Origin: Candidimonas humi
GTDB taxonomy: Bacteria > Pseudomonadota > Gammaproteobacteria > Burkholderiales > Burkholderiaceae_B
DNA length: 64,000 nucleotides
Assembly (NCBI RefSeq): GCF_019166065.1
Contig: NZ_JAHTBN010000001.1
Location: forward strand, 124,001 to 188,000
Direction: 5' to 3'
The position numbers and the translations under genes are program-made. Shown here one piece after another: positions 26,686 through 36,428 of the stretch (within the stretch, counting starts at the first letter, position 1; every line of letters starts with the position of its first letter). The notes beneath the pieces were generated by a model. That model made no database searches. It worked only from the letters and a program-made list of their open reading frames with translations, and had not been told where the DNA came from.

Positions 26686-27579
26686 TTGCGATTCTCTCAA
26701 TTGCGCAACCTGCTGGCCTTGACCGAGCATGCCAGCCTGGGTTCGGCGGCACAGGCTCTGGGCATTGCTCAGCCGGTCCTCACGCGCAGCATCCAGCAAC
26801 TAGAGGCGGAACTGGGCGTCAAGCTGGTGCAGCGCAGCGCTCGCGGCACACGCCTGACCGAGGACGGCGAGCGCCTGGCGTTGCGGGCGCGCAAGATCGA
26901 GGCCGAAATGCTGCGGGCCCACGAAGAAATCGAGCAGCGTCGCGGCAGTCCGGTGGGCCAGGTGGGGCTGGGCGTGTCGCCGGTGGCGCTGGTGCTGCTG
27001 TTGCCCAAGGCCATGGCGCTGTTTCGCCGCGAATATCCGCGGGTGCGCGTCAATATCGCCGATGGCTTGTTCCCCCAGGTGTTCGGCAAGCTGGACGAAG
27101 GCGTGCTGGATTTCGCGATTGGGCCATTGCCGGGCGCAAGTGTGCCGGCGCCGTACCAGGCGGAGCTGCTGTTCAATGGCGAAATGGGCGTGGTGGCGCG
27201 CGCCGGGCATCCTTTACGGCGAGCGCGCAGCCTGGCCGATCTGGCCTCGGCCGGCTGGCTGCGCTGCGGGCCGGAGCAGGGGCCGGGAGATATCCTGGAT
27301 GCGTCGTTTTCGGCGCTGGGCCTGGCGGCGCCACAGCCGCTCATGCATTGCGAGTCGGCCATTTCGGCGCTGGAATTCGTCGCCGAGTCCGACCTGCTTG
27401 CCCTGCTGCCGCGACGCCTGCTGGAGGTCAGTCACATGCGCCATGCGGTCGTTCTGGTATCGGTGCGCGAGCAGATAGCTCCGGCTGCGGTGCATATATT
27501 CCGTCGCAAGGATCTGCTACCCACGCCCGCCGCGCAGGCCTTGCAGGCCGCGATTCGACTGTGCGCCCGGGCCTTGTAA
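26686..27579 (+). CDS. LysR-family transcriptional regulator of the cupin-sulfatase-Bug unit
   Basis: A 297-residue LysR protein. The winged helix covers residues 1-60 (LRNLLALTEHASLGSAAQAL, then ITRSIQQ-like LTRSIQQLEAELGVKLVQR). The effector domain follows with VGQVGLGVSPVALVLLLPKA. The TTG at 26686 is taken as the start because LysR proteins begin right at this helix and GGAGA lies about 5 bases upstream. A GTG at 26638 with GGGAGAG upstream is an alternative that adds 16 residues. Its divergent position makes it the likely regulator of the cupin-sulfatase-Bug operon. Confidence 0.88.
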   Translation: MRFSQLRNLLALTEHASLGSAAQALGIAQPVLTRSIQQLEAELGVKLVQRSARGTRLTEDGERLALRARKIEAEMLRAHEEIEQRRGSPVGQVGLGVSPVALVLLLPKAMALFRREYPRVRVNIADGLFPQVFGKLDEGVLDFAIGPLPGASVPAPYQAELLFNGEMGVVARAGHPLRRARSLADLASAGWLRCGPEQGPGDILDASFSALGLAAPQPLMHCESAISALEFVAESDLLALLPRRLLEVSHMRHAVVLVSVREQIAPAAVHIFRRKDLLPTPAAQALQAAIRLCARAL

Positions 27580-27588
27580 ACCTCGAAC

Positions 27589-27683
27589 GCATCCAGGCAC
27601 GCCCGCCATGCATCCAGGCATATTCTGCTGCCTGGAAACCCGGCAAAATATCCGAAATGTCCAGATAATAAGTATCCAGATAA
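27589..27683. repeat. Two pairs of direct repeats upstream of the Atm1-type exporter
   Basis: GCATCCAGGCA occurs at 27589-27599 and 27610-27620 (exact, 21-bp period, two helical turns). TCCAGATAA occurs at 27660-27668 and 27675-27683 (exact, 15-bp period). Together they fill most of the 126-bp gap before the exporter gene and share the TCCAG core. A regulatory role is possible. Confidence 0.5.
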
Positions 27684-27705
27684 ATCAGACAACAGACAGA
27701 CATCG

Positions 27706-29529
27706 ATGAGATTCACCCATACCGGCCCGGCGCCGGCGCATCGCAACGACTGGCAGACCATTCGTTCGCTTTTGCCTTTCCTGTGGCAGTCCAAGCTGCG
27801 CGTGCTGCTCGCCCTGGGCTGCCTGATTGCCGCCAAGGTGGCCAGCGTGGTGCTGCCCATCTACTTGAAGCGCATCGTCGACGCCCTGAGCGTGCCGGCC
27901 ACGCTGCTGGTGCTGCCGCTGGCGGCCTTGCTGGGCTATGGCTTCGCACGGCTGGCCGGCAGCATATTCGGCGAACTGCGCGACGCCTTGTTCGCGCGCG
28001 TCACGCAAGGCGCCATACGCAGTGTCGCGACCAAGGTGTTCCAGCACTTGCTGGCGCTGTCGCTGCGGTTTCACATGCAGCGCCAGACCGGCGGCCTGAG
28101 CCGCGACATCGAACGCGGCACCAAGGGCATAGGCTTTTTGCTGAACTTCACGGTTTTCAACATCCTGCCGACGCTGCTCGAGATAGGCATGGTGACGGGC
28201 ATACTGCTGTGGCGCTATGCCTGGCCGTTCGCGGTGGTGACGCTGGGTACCATTGTCTGTTACATCGCTTTCACGCTGTTGGTGACCGAAAAGCGCATGG
28301 TGTACCGGCGCAGCATGAACGACCTGGACAGCAAGGCCAACAGCAAGGCGATCGACGCGCTGATCAATTACGAAACCGTCAAGTACTTCGGCAACGAGGG
28401 CTACGAACTGGACCGCTATGACCGCAACCTGGGCAAGTGGGTCGATTCGGCGGTGCGCAACCAGGTGTCGCTGAATTTCCTGAACATGGGGCAGGGCACC
28501 ATCATCACCATCGGCATTACGCTGCTGCTGTGGCTGGCGGCGCGCGGCGTGGTACATGGCGGCATGACGGTGGGCGACGTGGTGCTGGTGTCGGCCTACC
28601 TGACGCAATTGTATGCGCCCTTGAATTTCCTGGGCTTCGTGTATCGCGAGATCAAGCATGCGCTGGCCGACATGGAACGCATGTTCGGCCTGCTCGAGCA
28701 GGACCAGGAAGTGGCCGACAGGCCGCAGGCGAGCGCGCTGGACACCACGCGCGCCAGTGTCGAATTCGAACATGTCGATTTCGGCTACGACAGCCGGCGC
28801 CGGATATTGCACGACGTCAGCTTCACCATCCCGGCCGGCCATACGCTGGCGGTGGTCGGGGCGTCGGGGGCGGGCAAGTCGACCCTGTCGCGCCTGCTGT
28901 TTCGTTTCTACGATGCGCAGGGCGGCACGATACGCGTCAACGGCGTGGACGTGCGCGACCTGACACAGGCCAGCCTGCGCTGGCATATCGGCATCGTGCC
29001 CCAGGACACGGTGCTGTTCAACGACACCATTTTCTACAACATCGCCTATGGCGACACCGGAGCTAGCCGCGACGATGTCATCCAGGCGGCCAAGTCGGCG
29101 CGCATCCACGATTTCGTGATGAGCCTGCCCGACCAGTACGAGACCCAGGTGGGCGAGCGCGGGCTGAAGCTGTCGGGCGGGGAAAAACAGCGCGTGGCGA
29201 TCGCCCGCACGCTGCTGAAAAACCCGCCGATCCTGATCTTCGACGAGGCCACCAGCGCCCTGGACAGTCGCACCGAGCGGGCCATACAGGAAGAACTGGA
29301 GCAGATTTCGCGCGACCGCACCACGCTCATCATCGCCCACCGGCTGTCGACGATCGCCCATGCCGACCAGATCCTGGTGCTGGAGCACGGCCGCGTCGTC
29401 GAGCGCGGCACGCATGCGGGCCTTCTGGCGGCGGGCGGCCGCTATGCGCAGATGTGGCGGCTGCAGCAGTCCGGCGGTGACCGGCCCGGCGATGGCGAGG
29501 GGCAGGAGCTGGCCGCGATGCATGAATGA
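27706..29529 (+). CDS. Atm1/HMT1-type ABC exporter (fused permease and ATPase)
   Basis: A 607-residue half-transporter that would act as a homodimer in the inner membrane. Six transmembrane helices occupy about residues 20-330. The nucleotide-binding domain follows with Walker A GASGAGKSTLSRLLFRF, signature LKLSGGEKQRVAIARTL, Walker B PPILIFDEATSALDSR and the H-loop IIAHRLSTIAHAD. Motifs such as LINYETVKYFGNEGYE and the N-terminal FHMQRQTGGLSRDIERGTKG are typical of mitochondrial Atm1 and bacterial relatives, which export glutathione-bound sulfur or metal species. Its place just before the suf genes supports a link to Fe-S or thiol homeostasis. Confidence 0.93.
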   Translation: MRFTHTGPAPAHRNDWQTIRSLLPFLWQSKLRVLLALGCLIAAKVASVVLPIYLKRIVDALSVPATLLVLPLAALLGYGFARLAGSIFGELRDALFARVTQGAIRSVATKVFQHLLALSLRFHMQRQTGGLSRDIERGTKGIGFLLNFTVFNILPTLLEIGMVTGILLWRYAWPFAVVTLGTIVCYIAFTLLVTEKRMVYRRSMNDLDSKANSKAIDALINYETVKYFGNEGYELDRYDRNLGKWVDSAVRNQVSLNFLNMGQGTIITIGITLLLWLAARGVVHGGMTVGDVVLVSAYLTQLYAPLNFLGFVYREIKHALADMERMFGLLEQDQEVADRPQASALDTTRASVEFEHVDFGYDSRRRILHDVSFTIPAGHTLAVVGASGAGKSTLSRLLFRFYDAQGGTIRVNGVDVRDLTQASLRWHIGIVPQDTVLFNDTIFYNIAYGDTGASRDDVIQAAKSARIHDFVMSLPDQYETQVGERGLKLSGGEKQRVAIARTLLKNPPILIFDEATSALDSRTERAIQEELEQISRDRTTLIIAHRLSTIAHADQILVLEHGRVVERGTHAGLLAAGGRYAQMWRLQQSGGDRPGDGEGQELAAMHE

Positions 29530-29595
29530 AGGCGCTGTTGCCGTGGCGGCAGTCTCGGATGAATGAGGGTGCTGTCGTTGCGGCGGCAGTCTCGG
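29522..29595 (+). repeat. Tandem 37-bp duplication across the exporter stop codon
   Basis: Copy 1 (29522-29558) and copy 2 (29559-29595) both run from ATGAATGA to CAGTCTCGG and match at 31 of 37 bases. The exporter stop codon is in copy 1. The unit length is not a multiple of three, so the second copy is not an in-frame extension. It looks like a partly decayed replication-slippage duplication. Confidence 0.8.
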
Positions 29596-29728
29596 CTTTT
29601 TAATGTCGGGTGGGGTGGGCCGCGGGGCGACGGGCCGGTGCATTCAGTCGAATCCGTCCCTATTTAATGCCACGGAAACTCCCGAAGAACTATGCGCCGC
29701 CCCGCGCCGTCTTGCTGCGGGGCAACAT

Positions 29729-29745
29729 CCCTGCCAATGGCAGGG
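29729..29745. terminator. Perfect 7-bp hairpin upstream of the suf regulator
   Basis: CCCTGCC (29729-29735) and GGCAGGG (29739-29745) form a perfect stem with an AAT loop, followed by TATTTCC. It lies 200 bp after the exporter stop and just before the candidate suf promoter. It could terminate read-through from the exporter gene, or be a second protein-binding palindrome. Confidence 0.45.
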
Positions 29746-29751
29746 TATTTC

Positions 29752-29806
29752 CCGACAGGCGGGCGGTTTCTTGGCTAAAATAGGACTAAAGAAGTCCTGT
29801 TTAGCC
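29752..29806 (+). promoter_or_regulatory. suf promoter with an IscR type-1-like operator
   Basis: A possible promoter is CCGACA (29752-29757), 18 bp, TAAAAT (29776-29781). Over its -10 lies a compound inverted repeat: GGCTAAA (29773-29779), AGGACT (29782-29787), AAAGA, AGTCCT (29793-29798), TTTAGCC (29800-29806). The core GACT-N5-AGTC has the same spacing as the IscR type-1 site of Escherichia coli. The Rrf2 regulator gene begins 28 bp downstream, so iron-sulfur-dependent autoregulation of the suf operon is strongly suggested. Confidence 0.75.
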
Positions 29807-29834
29807 GGCTGCGGCGACCCCGGAGGCCCTCAAT

Positions 29835-30329
29835 ATGTTGCGTATCAGTAAAATCGTCGATTACGGCACGCTTGTGCTTACGCACATGGCTGCCTGTCCC
29901 GATCGCATGTTCAGCGTGGCCGATCTGGCCTCTACGCTGGGGCTGGGGCAGCCCACGGTCAGCAAGGTGCTCAAGGCGCTGGCGCGCAGCGAACTGGTCA
30001 AGAGCAGCCGTGGCGCGCATGGCGGCTATGTGCTGAGCCGGCCGCCCGAGCGCATCAGCATCGCGCAATTGGTCGATGCGCTGGAAGACCAGCCTTTCGG
30101 CCTGACCGAATGCAGCGCCACGCCGGGCGTATGCAGCTTCGAGGCCGCCTGCCAGATCCGCAGCAATTGGCAGCATATCAACGCCATCGTGCGCCGCACG
30201 CTGGAAGAGGTCAGCGTGGCCGATATGCTGCATCCGCTGCCTGTCGATTATCCCGGGCATGGCCTGGCGCTGCCGCAAGCGGCGCCGGGCGCATGTGATG
30301 TATCCCATTCATGGAGTTTGAGTAAATGA
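29835..30329 (+). CDS. Rrf2-family Fe-S regulator of the suf operon
   Basis: A 164-residue IscR-like repressor of the type annotated as SUF assembly regulator. The winged helix covers about residues 1-65 ([20 protein letters not shown], then [16 protein letters not shown]). Three cysteines at about C93, C100 and C106 ([16 protein letters not shown]) match the cluster ligands of IscR. Its gene is preceded by a GACT-N5-AGTC operator and overlaps sufB by ATGA (30326-30329). It probably represses sufBCDSU-sufT when the cluster is loaded. The C-terminal tail (about residues 140-164) is proline- and alanine-rich and has no known role. Confidence 0.93.
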   Translation: MLRISKIVDYGTLVLTHMAACPDRMFSVADLASTLGLGQPTVSKVLKALARSELVKSSRGAHGGYVLSRPPERISIAQLVDALEDQPFGLTECSATPGVCSFEAACQIRSNWQHINAIVRRTLEEVSVADMLHPLPVDYPGHGLALPQAAPGACDVSHSWSLSK

Positions 30330-31774
30330 GTCCAGTCACCGAAAAGATCGACTCTTTTCTAGACCGGGAGTACGAGGCCGGTTTCGTCACCGAGCTCGAG
30401 TCCGACACCGTGCCCAAGGGGCTGTCGGAAGACACCATACGCCTGATCTCGGCCAAGAAGGGCGAGCCCGAATTCATGCTCGAGTGGCGTCTGGCCGCCT
30501 ACCGGCACTGGCTCACCATGCGCTTGCCGGAATGGGCCCGGGTCAAGTACCCGGCGGTGGATTTCCAGGACATCATCTATTATTCCGCGCCCAAGCAGAA
30601 GAAAGACGGTCCCAAGAGCCTGGACGAGGTCGATCCCGAACTGCTGCGCACCTATGAAAAACTGGGCGTGCCCTTGCACGAGCGTGCGCGCCTGGCCGGG
30701 GTGGCGGTGGACGCGGTGTTCGATTCGGTGTCCGTGGCCACCACCTTCCAGAAGCAGCTCGCCGAACACGGGGTGATCTTCTGTTCGTTTTCCGAGGCGG
30801 TCAGGAATCATCCCGACTTGGTGCGCAAGTACCTGGGCAGCGTGGTGCCGCCCAACGACAATTTCTACGCTGCGCTGAATTCCGCGGTGTTTTCCGACGG
30901 TTCGTTCGTGTACATACCCAAAGGGGTGCGATGTCCGATGGAATTGTCCACGTATTTCCGCATCAATGCGCAGAATTCGGGACAGTTCGAACGCACCCTG
31001 ATCATCGCCGACGAAGGCGCCTCGGTCAGCTACCTCGAGGGCTGTACGGCGCCCATGCGCGACGAGAACCAGCTGCATGCGGCCGTGGTCGAACTGATCG
31101 CGCTGGACGATGCGCGCATCAAGTATTCGACGGTCCAGAACTGGTATCCGGGCGACAAGGAAGGCAAGGGCGGCATCTACAACTTCGTCACCAAGCGCGG
31201 CGACTGCCGCGGCCCGCGTTCGCGCATTTCCTGGACGCAAGTGGAAACCGGCTCGGCCATCACCTGGAAGTATCCCAGTGTGGTGCTGCACGGCGACGAT
31301 TCCGTGGGCGAGTTCTATTCGGTGGCGCTGACCAACAACTACCAGCAGGCCGATACCGGCTCGAAGATGATCCACATGGGGCGCAACACGCGCAGCACCA
31401 TATTGTCCAAGGGCATCTCGGCCGGACGCGGTAGCAATGTGTTCCGCGGCCTGGTGCGCATGACGCCCAAGGCCGAGGGCGCGCGCAACTTCACCCAGTG
31501 CGACTCGCTGCTCATCGGCAAGACCTGTGCGGCCCATACCTTCCCCACCATCGAGGTGCGCAACCCCAGCGCCCAGGTAGAGCACGAGGCCACCACCTCG
31601 CGCATCGGCGAAGAGCAATTGTTCTACGCCATGCAGCGCGGCCTGTCGGCCGAAGACGCGGTGTCGATGATCGTCAATGGATTCTGCAAGGAAGTATTCA
31701 AGGAACTGCCGATGGAGTTTGCGGTAGAAGCACAGAAATTGCTGGGCGTGAGCCTGGAAGGCAGCGTAGGCTAG
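30326..31774 (+). CDS. sufB: Fe-S cluster assembly scaffold protein SufB
   Basis: A 482-residue SufB, the scaffold subunit of the SufBC2D complex that builds Fe-S clusters in the cytosol. The N-terminal region ends near [20 protein letters not shown]. The parallel beta-helix core holds [40 protein letters not shown] and the conserved [20 protein letters not shown], whose cysteines include those implicated in sulfur transfer. The C-terminal helical domain is [20 protein letters not shown]. It starts within the Rrf2 stop codon and is followed 8 bp later by sufC. Confidence 0.98.
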   Translation: MSPVTEKIDSFLDREYEAGFVTELESDTVPKGLSEDTIRLISAKKGEPEFMLEWRLAAYRHWLTMRLPEWARVKYPAVDFQDIIYYSAPKQKKDGPKSLDEVDPELLRTYEKLGVPLHERARLAGVAVDAVFDSVSVATTFQKQLAEHGVIFCSFSEAVRNHPDLVRKYLGSVVPPNDNFYAALNSAVFSDGSFVYIPKGVRCPMELSTYFRINAQNSGQFERTLIIADEGASVSYLEGCTAPMRDENQLHAAVVELIALDDARIKYSTVQNWYPGDKEGKGGIYNFVTKRGDCRGPRSRISWTQVETGSAITWKYPSVVLHGDDSVGEFYSVALTNNYQQADTGSKMIHMGRNTRSTILSKGISAGRGSNVFRGLVRMTPKAEGARNFTQCDSLLIGKTCAAHTFPTIEVRNPSAQVEHEATTSRIGEEQLFYAMQRGLSAEDAVSMIVNGFCKEVFKELPMEFAVEAQKLLGVSLEGSVG

Positions 31775-31782
31775 GAGAAAAA

Positions 31783-32555
<773 letters not shown>

Positions 32556-32559
<4 letters not shown>

Positions 32560-33899
32560 GTGGCGTGCAGCAACAAGATGCTGCGGCGGCGCAGGCCGTG
32601 CAGCGCTGGACGCAGGAATTTTCCCGGCGCGGCGCCAGCCTGCCCGGCGCGCGTGCGCCCTGGCTGGCCGAAGTCCGCCGGCAGGCCATCGAGCGTTTCG
32701 CCGGCCTGGGCTGGCCCGGCACCGGCCTGGAAGACTGGCACCATACTTCGCTGGCCGTATTGCAGCAGCAGGAATTTCCCGATTCGGGCGCTGCGGCCGA
32801 TGAATCCCTGGCCCTGGCCGAGCCGCTGCTGGGCAGCCTGGCGGGCCATGTCCTGGTGTTCGTGGACGGCCGCTACGACGCGGGCCTGTCGCGCGTAGGC
32901 GACTTGCCGGCCGGCGTGCGCGTCGAATCGCTTGCCGCGGTGCTGGAAGCCGACCCTGAACTCGTGCGGCCTTATTTCGGCACGGCGGAAGACGGCGCGA
33001 CCACTGCGGCCCTGAACCTGGCGTTGTCCGCCGACGGGGCCTATGTGCACCTGGGGCGCGGCGCGGCGCTCGAAGAGCCCGTGCACCTGGTGTTCATCGC
33101 CGCCGCACGCGGCGCGAGCTTCCCGCGCAATGTGATCGTGGCCGAGGCCGGCGCGCAGGCGACCATCGTCGAACACTATCTCGGCGCCGACGGCCCCACG
33201 ACTTTCACCAATACCGTGACGCGCGGCCATCTCGACCGCGATTCCCGCATTACCCACTGCAAGCTGCAGGAAGAATCCGCGCAGGCCTTCCATTTGGCGG
33301 ACACCGACGTGCTGCAGCAGCGCGGCTCTACCTTCGTCTCGCATGCTTTGTCGCTCGGCGCGCGCCTGGCGCGCAACGACATCGCCACGCGCTTCGCGGG
33401 CGAAGGCTGTGAAACCCTGTTCAATGGCTTGTACTACGCCGATGCGCGCCGCCATGTGGATCATCACACCCGCATCGATCACGCCACCCCGCGCTGCAAT
33501 AGCCGTGAATACTATCGCGGCATTCTCGACGGCGCGGCGCGCGGCGTGTTCGCCGGACGCATCCTGGTGGCAGAGGGCGCCGACCGCACCGATGCCGTGC
33601 AGCGGTCCGACAGCCTGCTGCTGTCCAAGCTGGCGCAGGCCGACACGCGTCCCGAACTGGAAATCTACGCCGACGACGTCAAGTGCGCCCACGGCGCCAC
33701 GGTGGGCCAGATCGACGAGACGGGCCTGTTCTACCTGCGTTCCCGCGGCCTCGATCCGGCCCATGCGCGCAACCTGCTGATCTACGCGTTCGCCGCCGAA
33801 ACCCTGCAGCGCATCGAGCTCGAACCGCTGCGCCGCCGCGCCTCGGCCGCAGTTCGCCGGCGCCTGCCGGGCGGTGCCGCGCTGGAGGAATTGGCATGA
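32556..33899 (+). CDS. sufD: Fe-S assembly protein SufD
   Basis: A 447-residue partner of SufB in the SufBC2D complex, needed for iron acquisition. It has a divergent N-terminal helical region ([20 protein letters not shown]), then the beta-helix with [19 protein letters not shown] and GRLHVDHHT-like [20 protein letters not shown], where SufD proteins carry a conserved histidine used at the SufB interface. The C-terminal segment includes [20 protein letters not shown] and [20 protein letters not shown], the family hallmark. Both ends overlap neighbours by ATGA. Confidence 0.97.
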
Positions 33900-35191
33900 A
33901 CGTGCAAGTGCAGTTGCAGAACAAGCTGGCCGCCTCGGCGGCCGGCGCGCCCGGCCTTGTCGACCAAGGGCTGCAGTGGGCCGCCGACTTTCCCATACTC
34001 GACCGCCCCATACGCGGGCGGCGCCTGGTCTATCTGGACAATGGCGCCACCACGCAGAAGCCGCGCACGGTAATCGACGCCGAAAGCCGTTATTACCTGG
34101 AAGACAACGCCAATATCCATCGCGGCGTGCACTGGCTGTCGCAGCATGCGACCGATCTGTACGAAGCCGGCCGCGAGCGCGTGCGCGGCTTGCTGAACGC
34201 GGCGCGCAGCGATGAAATCGTCTTTACCCGCGGCACCACCGAAGCCATCAACCTGGTGGCGCAGAGTTGGGGGCCGGCGAACCTACAGGCCGGCGACGAA
34301 ATCCTGCTGACCGCCATGGAGCATCACTCCAACATCGTTCCCTGGCAGATGCTGGCCGCGCGCACGGGAGCCGTCATCAAGGTCGTGCCCATCAGCGACA
34401 GCGGCGAACTGGACATGGACGCTTTCCACAGCCTGCTCGGTGCGCGCACCCGCTTGGTGGCCTCGGCCCATGTCTCCAATGCCCTGGGCACTATCAATCC
34501 GGTGGACGAGATCGTGCGCGCCGCGCATGCGGCAGGCGCGCTGGTGCTGCTGGACGGCGCCCAGGCCGTGGCCCACCAGGCGGTGGACGTGCAGGCGCTG
34601 GGTTGCGATTTCTATGCGTTCTCGGGACACAAGCTGTACGGCCCCACCGGCATAGGCGCGCTGTACGGACGCCACGAGTTGTTGCAGGCCATGCCGCCCT
34701 GGCAGGGTGGCGGCGACATGATACGCACCGTGGCGTTCGAAGGCAGCACGTATGCCGACGTGCCGCAACGTTTCGAGGCCGGCACGCCCAATATCGCCGG
34801 CGTGGTCGGGCTGGATGCCGCGATCGCCTACGTGCAGCACGTGGGCCTGGATGCGATCGAGGCCCACGAACAGGAATTGCTGGCCTACGGCACCGAGGCA
34901 CTCTCGGACATCAAGGGCTTGCGGCTGATAGGCACTGCCCGCCACAAGGCCGCCATCCTGTCCTTCGTGGTCGAAGGCATACATCCGCACGACCTCGGCA
35001 CCATCCTGGACATGGAAGGCGTGGCGATACGCGCCGGCCACCATTGCGCCATGCCGCTGATGACGCGCTACGGCATACCCGGTACCGCGCGGGCCTCGCT
35101 CGCGCTGTACAACCGGCCGGCCGACATCGACGCGCTGGCGGCCGCGGTGCGCAAGGCCATCGATCTTTTCAATGGGGGTAGCAAGGCATGA
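33896..35191 (+). CDS. sufS: Cysteine desulfurase SufS
   Basis: A 431-residue PLP enzyme that takes sulfur from cysteine for Fe-S assembly. It shows the entry motif RRLVYLDNGATTQKPRTVID, the PLP-lysine loop FYAFSGHKLYGPTGIGALYG and the catalytic cysteine at about C384 in RAGHHCAMPLMTRYGI, the short-loop pattern of group II desulfurases. The start at 33896 overlaps the sufD stop; upstream in-frame starts lie inside sufD. No sufE is present, and the SufU-type partner two positions downstream is the likely sulfur acceptor. The N terminus has about 30 extra residues before the conserved core. Confidence 0.97.
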   Translation: MNVQVQLQNKLAASAAGAPGLVDQGLQWAADFPILDRPIRGRRLVYLDNGATTQKPRTVIDAESRYYLEDNANIHRGVHWLSQHATDLYEAGRERVRGLLNAARSDEIVFTRGTTEAINLVAQSWGPANLQAGDEILLTAMEHHSNIVPWQMLAARTGAVIKVVPISDSGELDMDAFHSLLGARTRLVASAHVSNALGTINPVDEIVRAAHAAGALVLLDGAQAVAHQAVDVQALGCDFYAFSGHKLYGPTGIGALYGRHELLQAMPPWQGGGDMIRTVAFEGSTYADVPQRFEAGTPNIAGVVGLDAAIAYVQHVGLDAIEAHEQELLAYGTEALSDIKGLRLIGTARHKAAILSFVVEGIHPHDLGTILDMEGVAIRAGHHCAMPLMTRYGIPGTARASLALYNRPADIDALAAAVRKAIDLFNGGSKA

Positions 35192-35270
35192 GCACGCACG
35201 CGCGGCCGCCCGGAGGGCGTGCGACTCCTCCCGCGGGGAGGATGTCGCGCAGCGACAGGAGGGTACATCA

Positions 35271-35274
<4 letters not shown>
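35188..35274 (+). other. 28-codon open frame bridging sufS and sufU
   Basis: The frame begins with ATG at 35188 inside the sufS stop (ATGA) and ends with TGA at 35272-35274 inside the sufU start (ATGA). It encodes a 28-residue arginine- and proline-rich peptide with no recognised motif. A real peptide is doubtful. The layout could let ribosomes leaving sufS pass through a hairpin region and re-initiate on sufU, but sufU also has its own GGAGGG about 7 bases upstream. Confidence 0.35.
35226..35242 (+). promoter_or_regulatory. Perfect hairpin in the sufS-sufU junction
   Basis: TCCTCCC (35226-35232) and GGGAGGA (35236-35242) form a perfect 7-bp stem around GCG. The right arm is itself a strong Shine-Dalgarno-like sequence. 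It may act as an mRNA processing site that sets different levels of sufBCDS and sufU. Confidence 0.5.
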
Positions 35275-35726
<452 letters not shown>

Positions 35727-35794
35727 CGCAACGGGGCTGCGGCGCGGCCGGGCGATTGGCCATGGCGGCGCGGCGGCCAGTGACGCAAGAGGCG

Positions 35795-35835
35795 ACGTAG
35801 CGGCGCGATGGCGCGGCTACGTAGCAAGGCAACAA
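35795..35835. repeat. Inverted repeat between sufU and sufT
   Basis: ACGTAGC (35795-35801) and GCTACGT (35816-35822) are exact inverted repeats around a GC-rich 14-base centre. Downstream to 35865 the sequence turns into loosely repeated CAATGA/GTAATGC units (for example GCAACAATGA and GCAATGA). The 135-bp gap is unusually long for this otherwise tightly packed operon. Confidence 0.5.
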
Positions 35836-35861
35836 TGAAGTAATGCAGCAATGACGAGGCA

Positions 35862-36425
35862 ATGATGATAGGTCGCACATACGACGTGGAACTCACCCGC
35901 GACTGTCCGGCGGTCCAGGTGCCCTGGGGTTCGCCGGTGACGCTGGATGCCGGCAGCCCGGCGCAGATCACCCAGCACCTGGGCGGCAGCTACACAGTCA
36001 TGGTCGGGGGCAATCTGTACCGCATCCAGGATCGCGATGCCGATGCGCTGGGGCTGGAGCCCGAAGAAACCGAGCAAGCCGCCGCGCCCGAAGGCCCGGC
36101 CACCGCCGAATCGGTGGAACAATCGGCCTGGGAGCTGCTGGCGACCTGCTACGACCCCGAAATCCCCATCGACATCGTCAACCTCGGGCTGGTCTATGGC
36201 TGTACCGTCAGCCCCCTGGAAGAGCCGGGCCATTTCCGGATAGAGGTCAACATGACGCTCACGGCACCCGGTTGCGGCATGGGAACCCTGATAGCCGACG
36301 AGGCGCGCGCCAAGCTGCTCTCGATACATGGCGTGGACGATGCCGAGGTGCAACTGGTGTGGGATCCCCCATGGAGCCGCGAGATGATCAGCGAGGCGGC
36401 ACGGCTCGAAATGGGAATGATGTAG
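35862..36425 (+). CDS. sufT: SufT, DUF59-type Fe-S maturation protein
   Basis: A 187-residue protein with an N-terminal extension typical of the proteobacterial SufT group (about residues 1-75) and a C-terminal MIP18/DUF59 domain (about residues 85-187). The domain signatures are TCYDPEIPIDIVNLGLVYG, VNMTLTAPGCGMGTLIADEA and QLVWDPPWSREMISEAARL. DUF59 proteins help to deliver clusters to target proteins. The cysteine in the APGCGMG loop matches the conserved reactive cysteine of the family. Two ATG codons (35862, 35865) are possible starts. A GNAT gene begins 3 bp after the stop. Confidence 0.95.
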   Translation: MMIGRTYDVELTRDCPAVQVPWGSPVTLDAGSPAQITQHLGGSYTVMVGGNLYRIQDRDADALGLEPEETEQAAAPEGPATAESVEQSAWELLATCYDPEIPIDIVNLGLVYGCTVSPLEEPGHFRIEVNMTLTAPGCGMGTLIADEARAKLLSIHGVDDAEVQLVWDPPWSREMISEAARLEMGMM

Positions 36426-36428
36426 GGC

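Noticed and set aside
27685-29643. A 652-codon minus-strand frame opposite the Atm1-type exporter.
   Set aside because: It is antisense to a complete ABC exporter with all motifs, and its translation is low-complexity.
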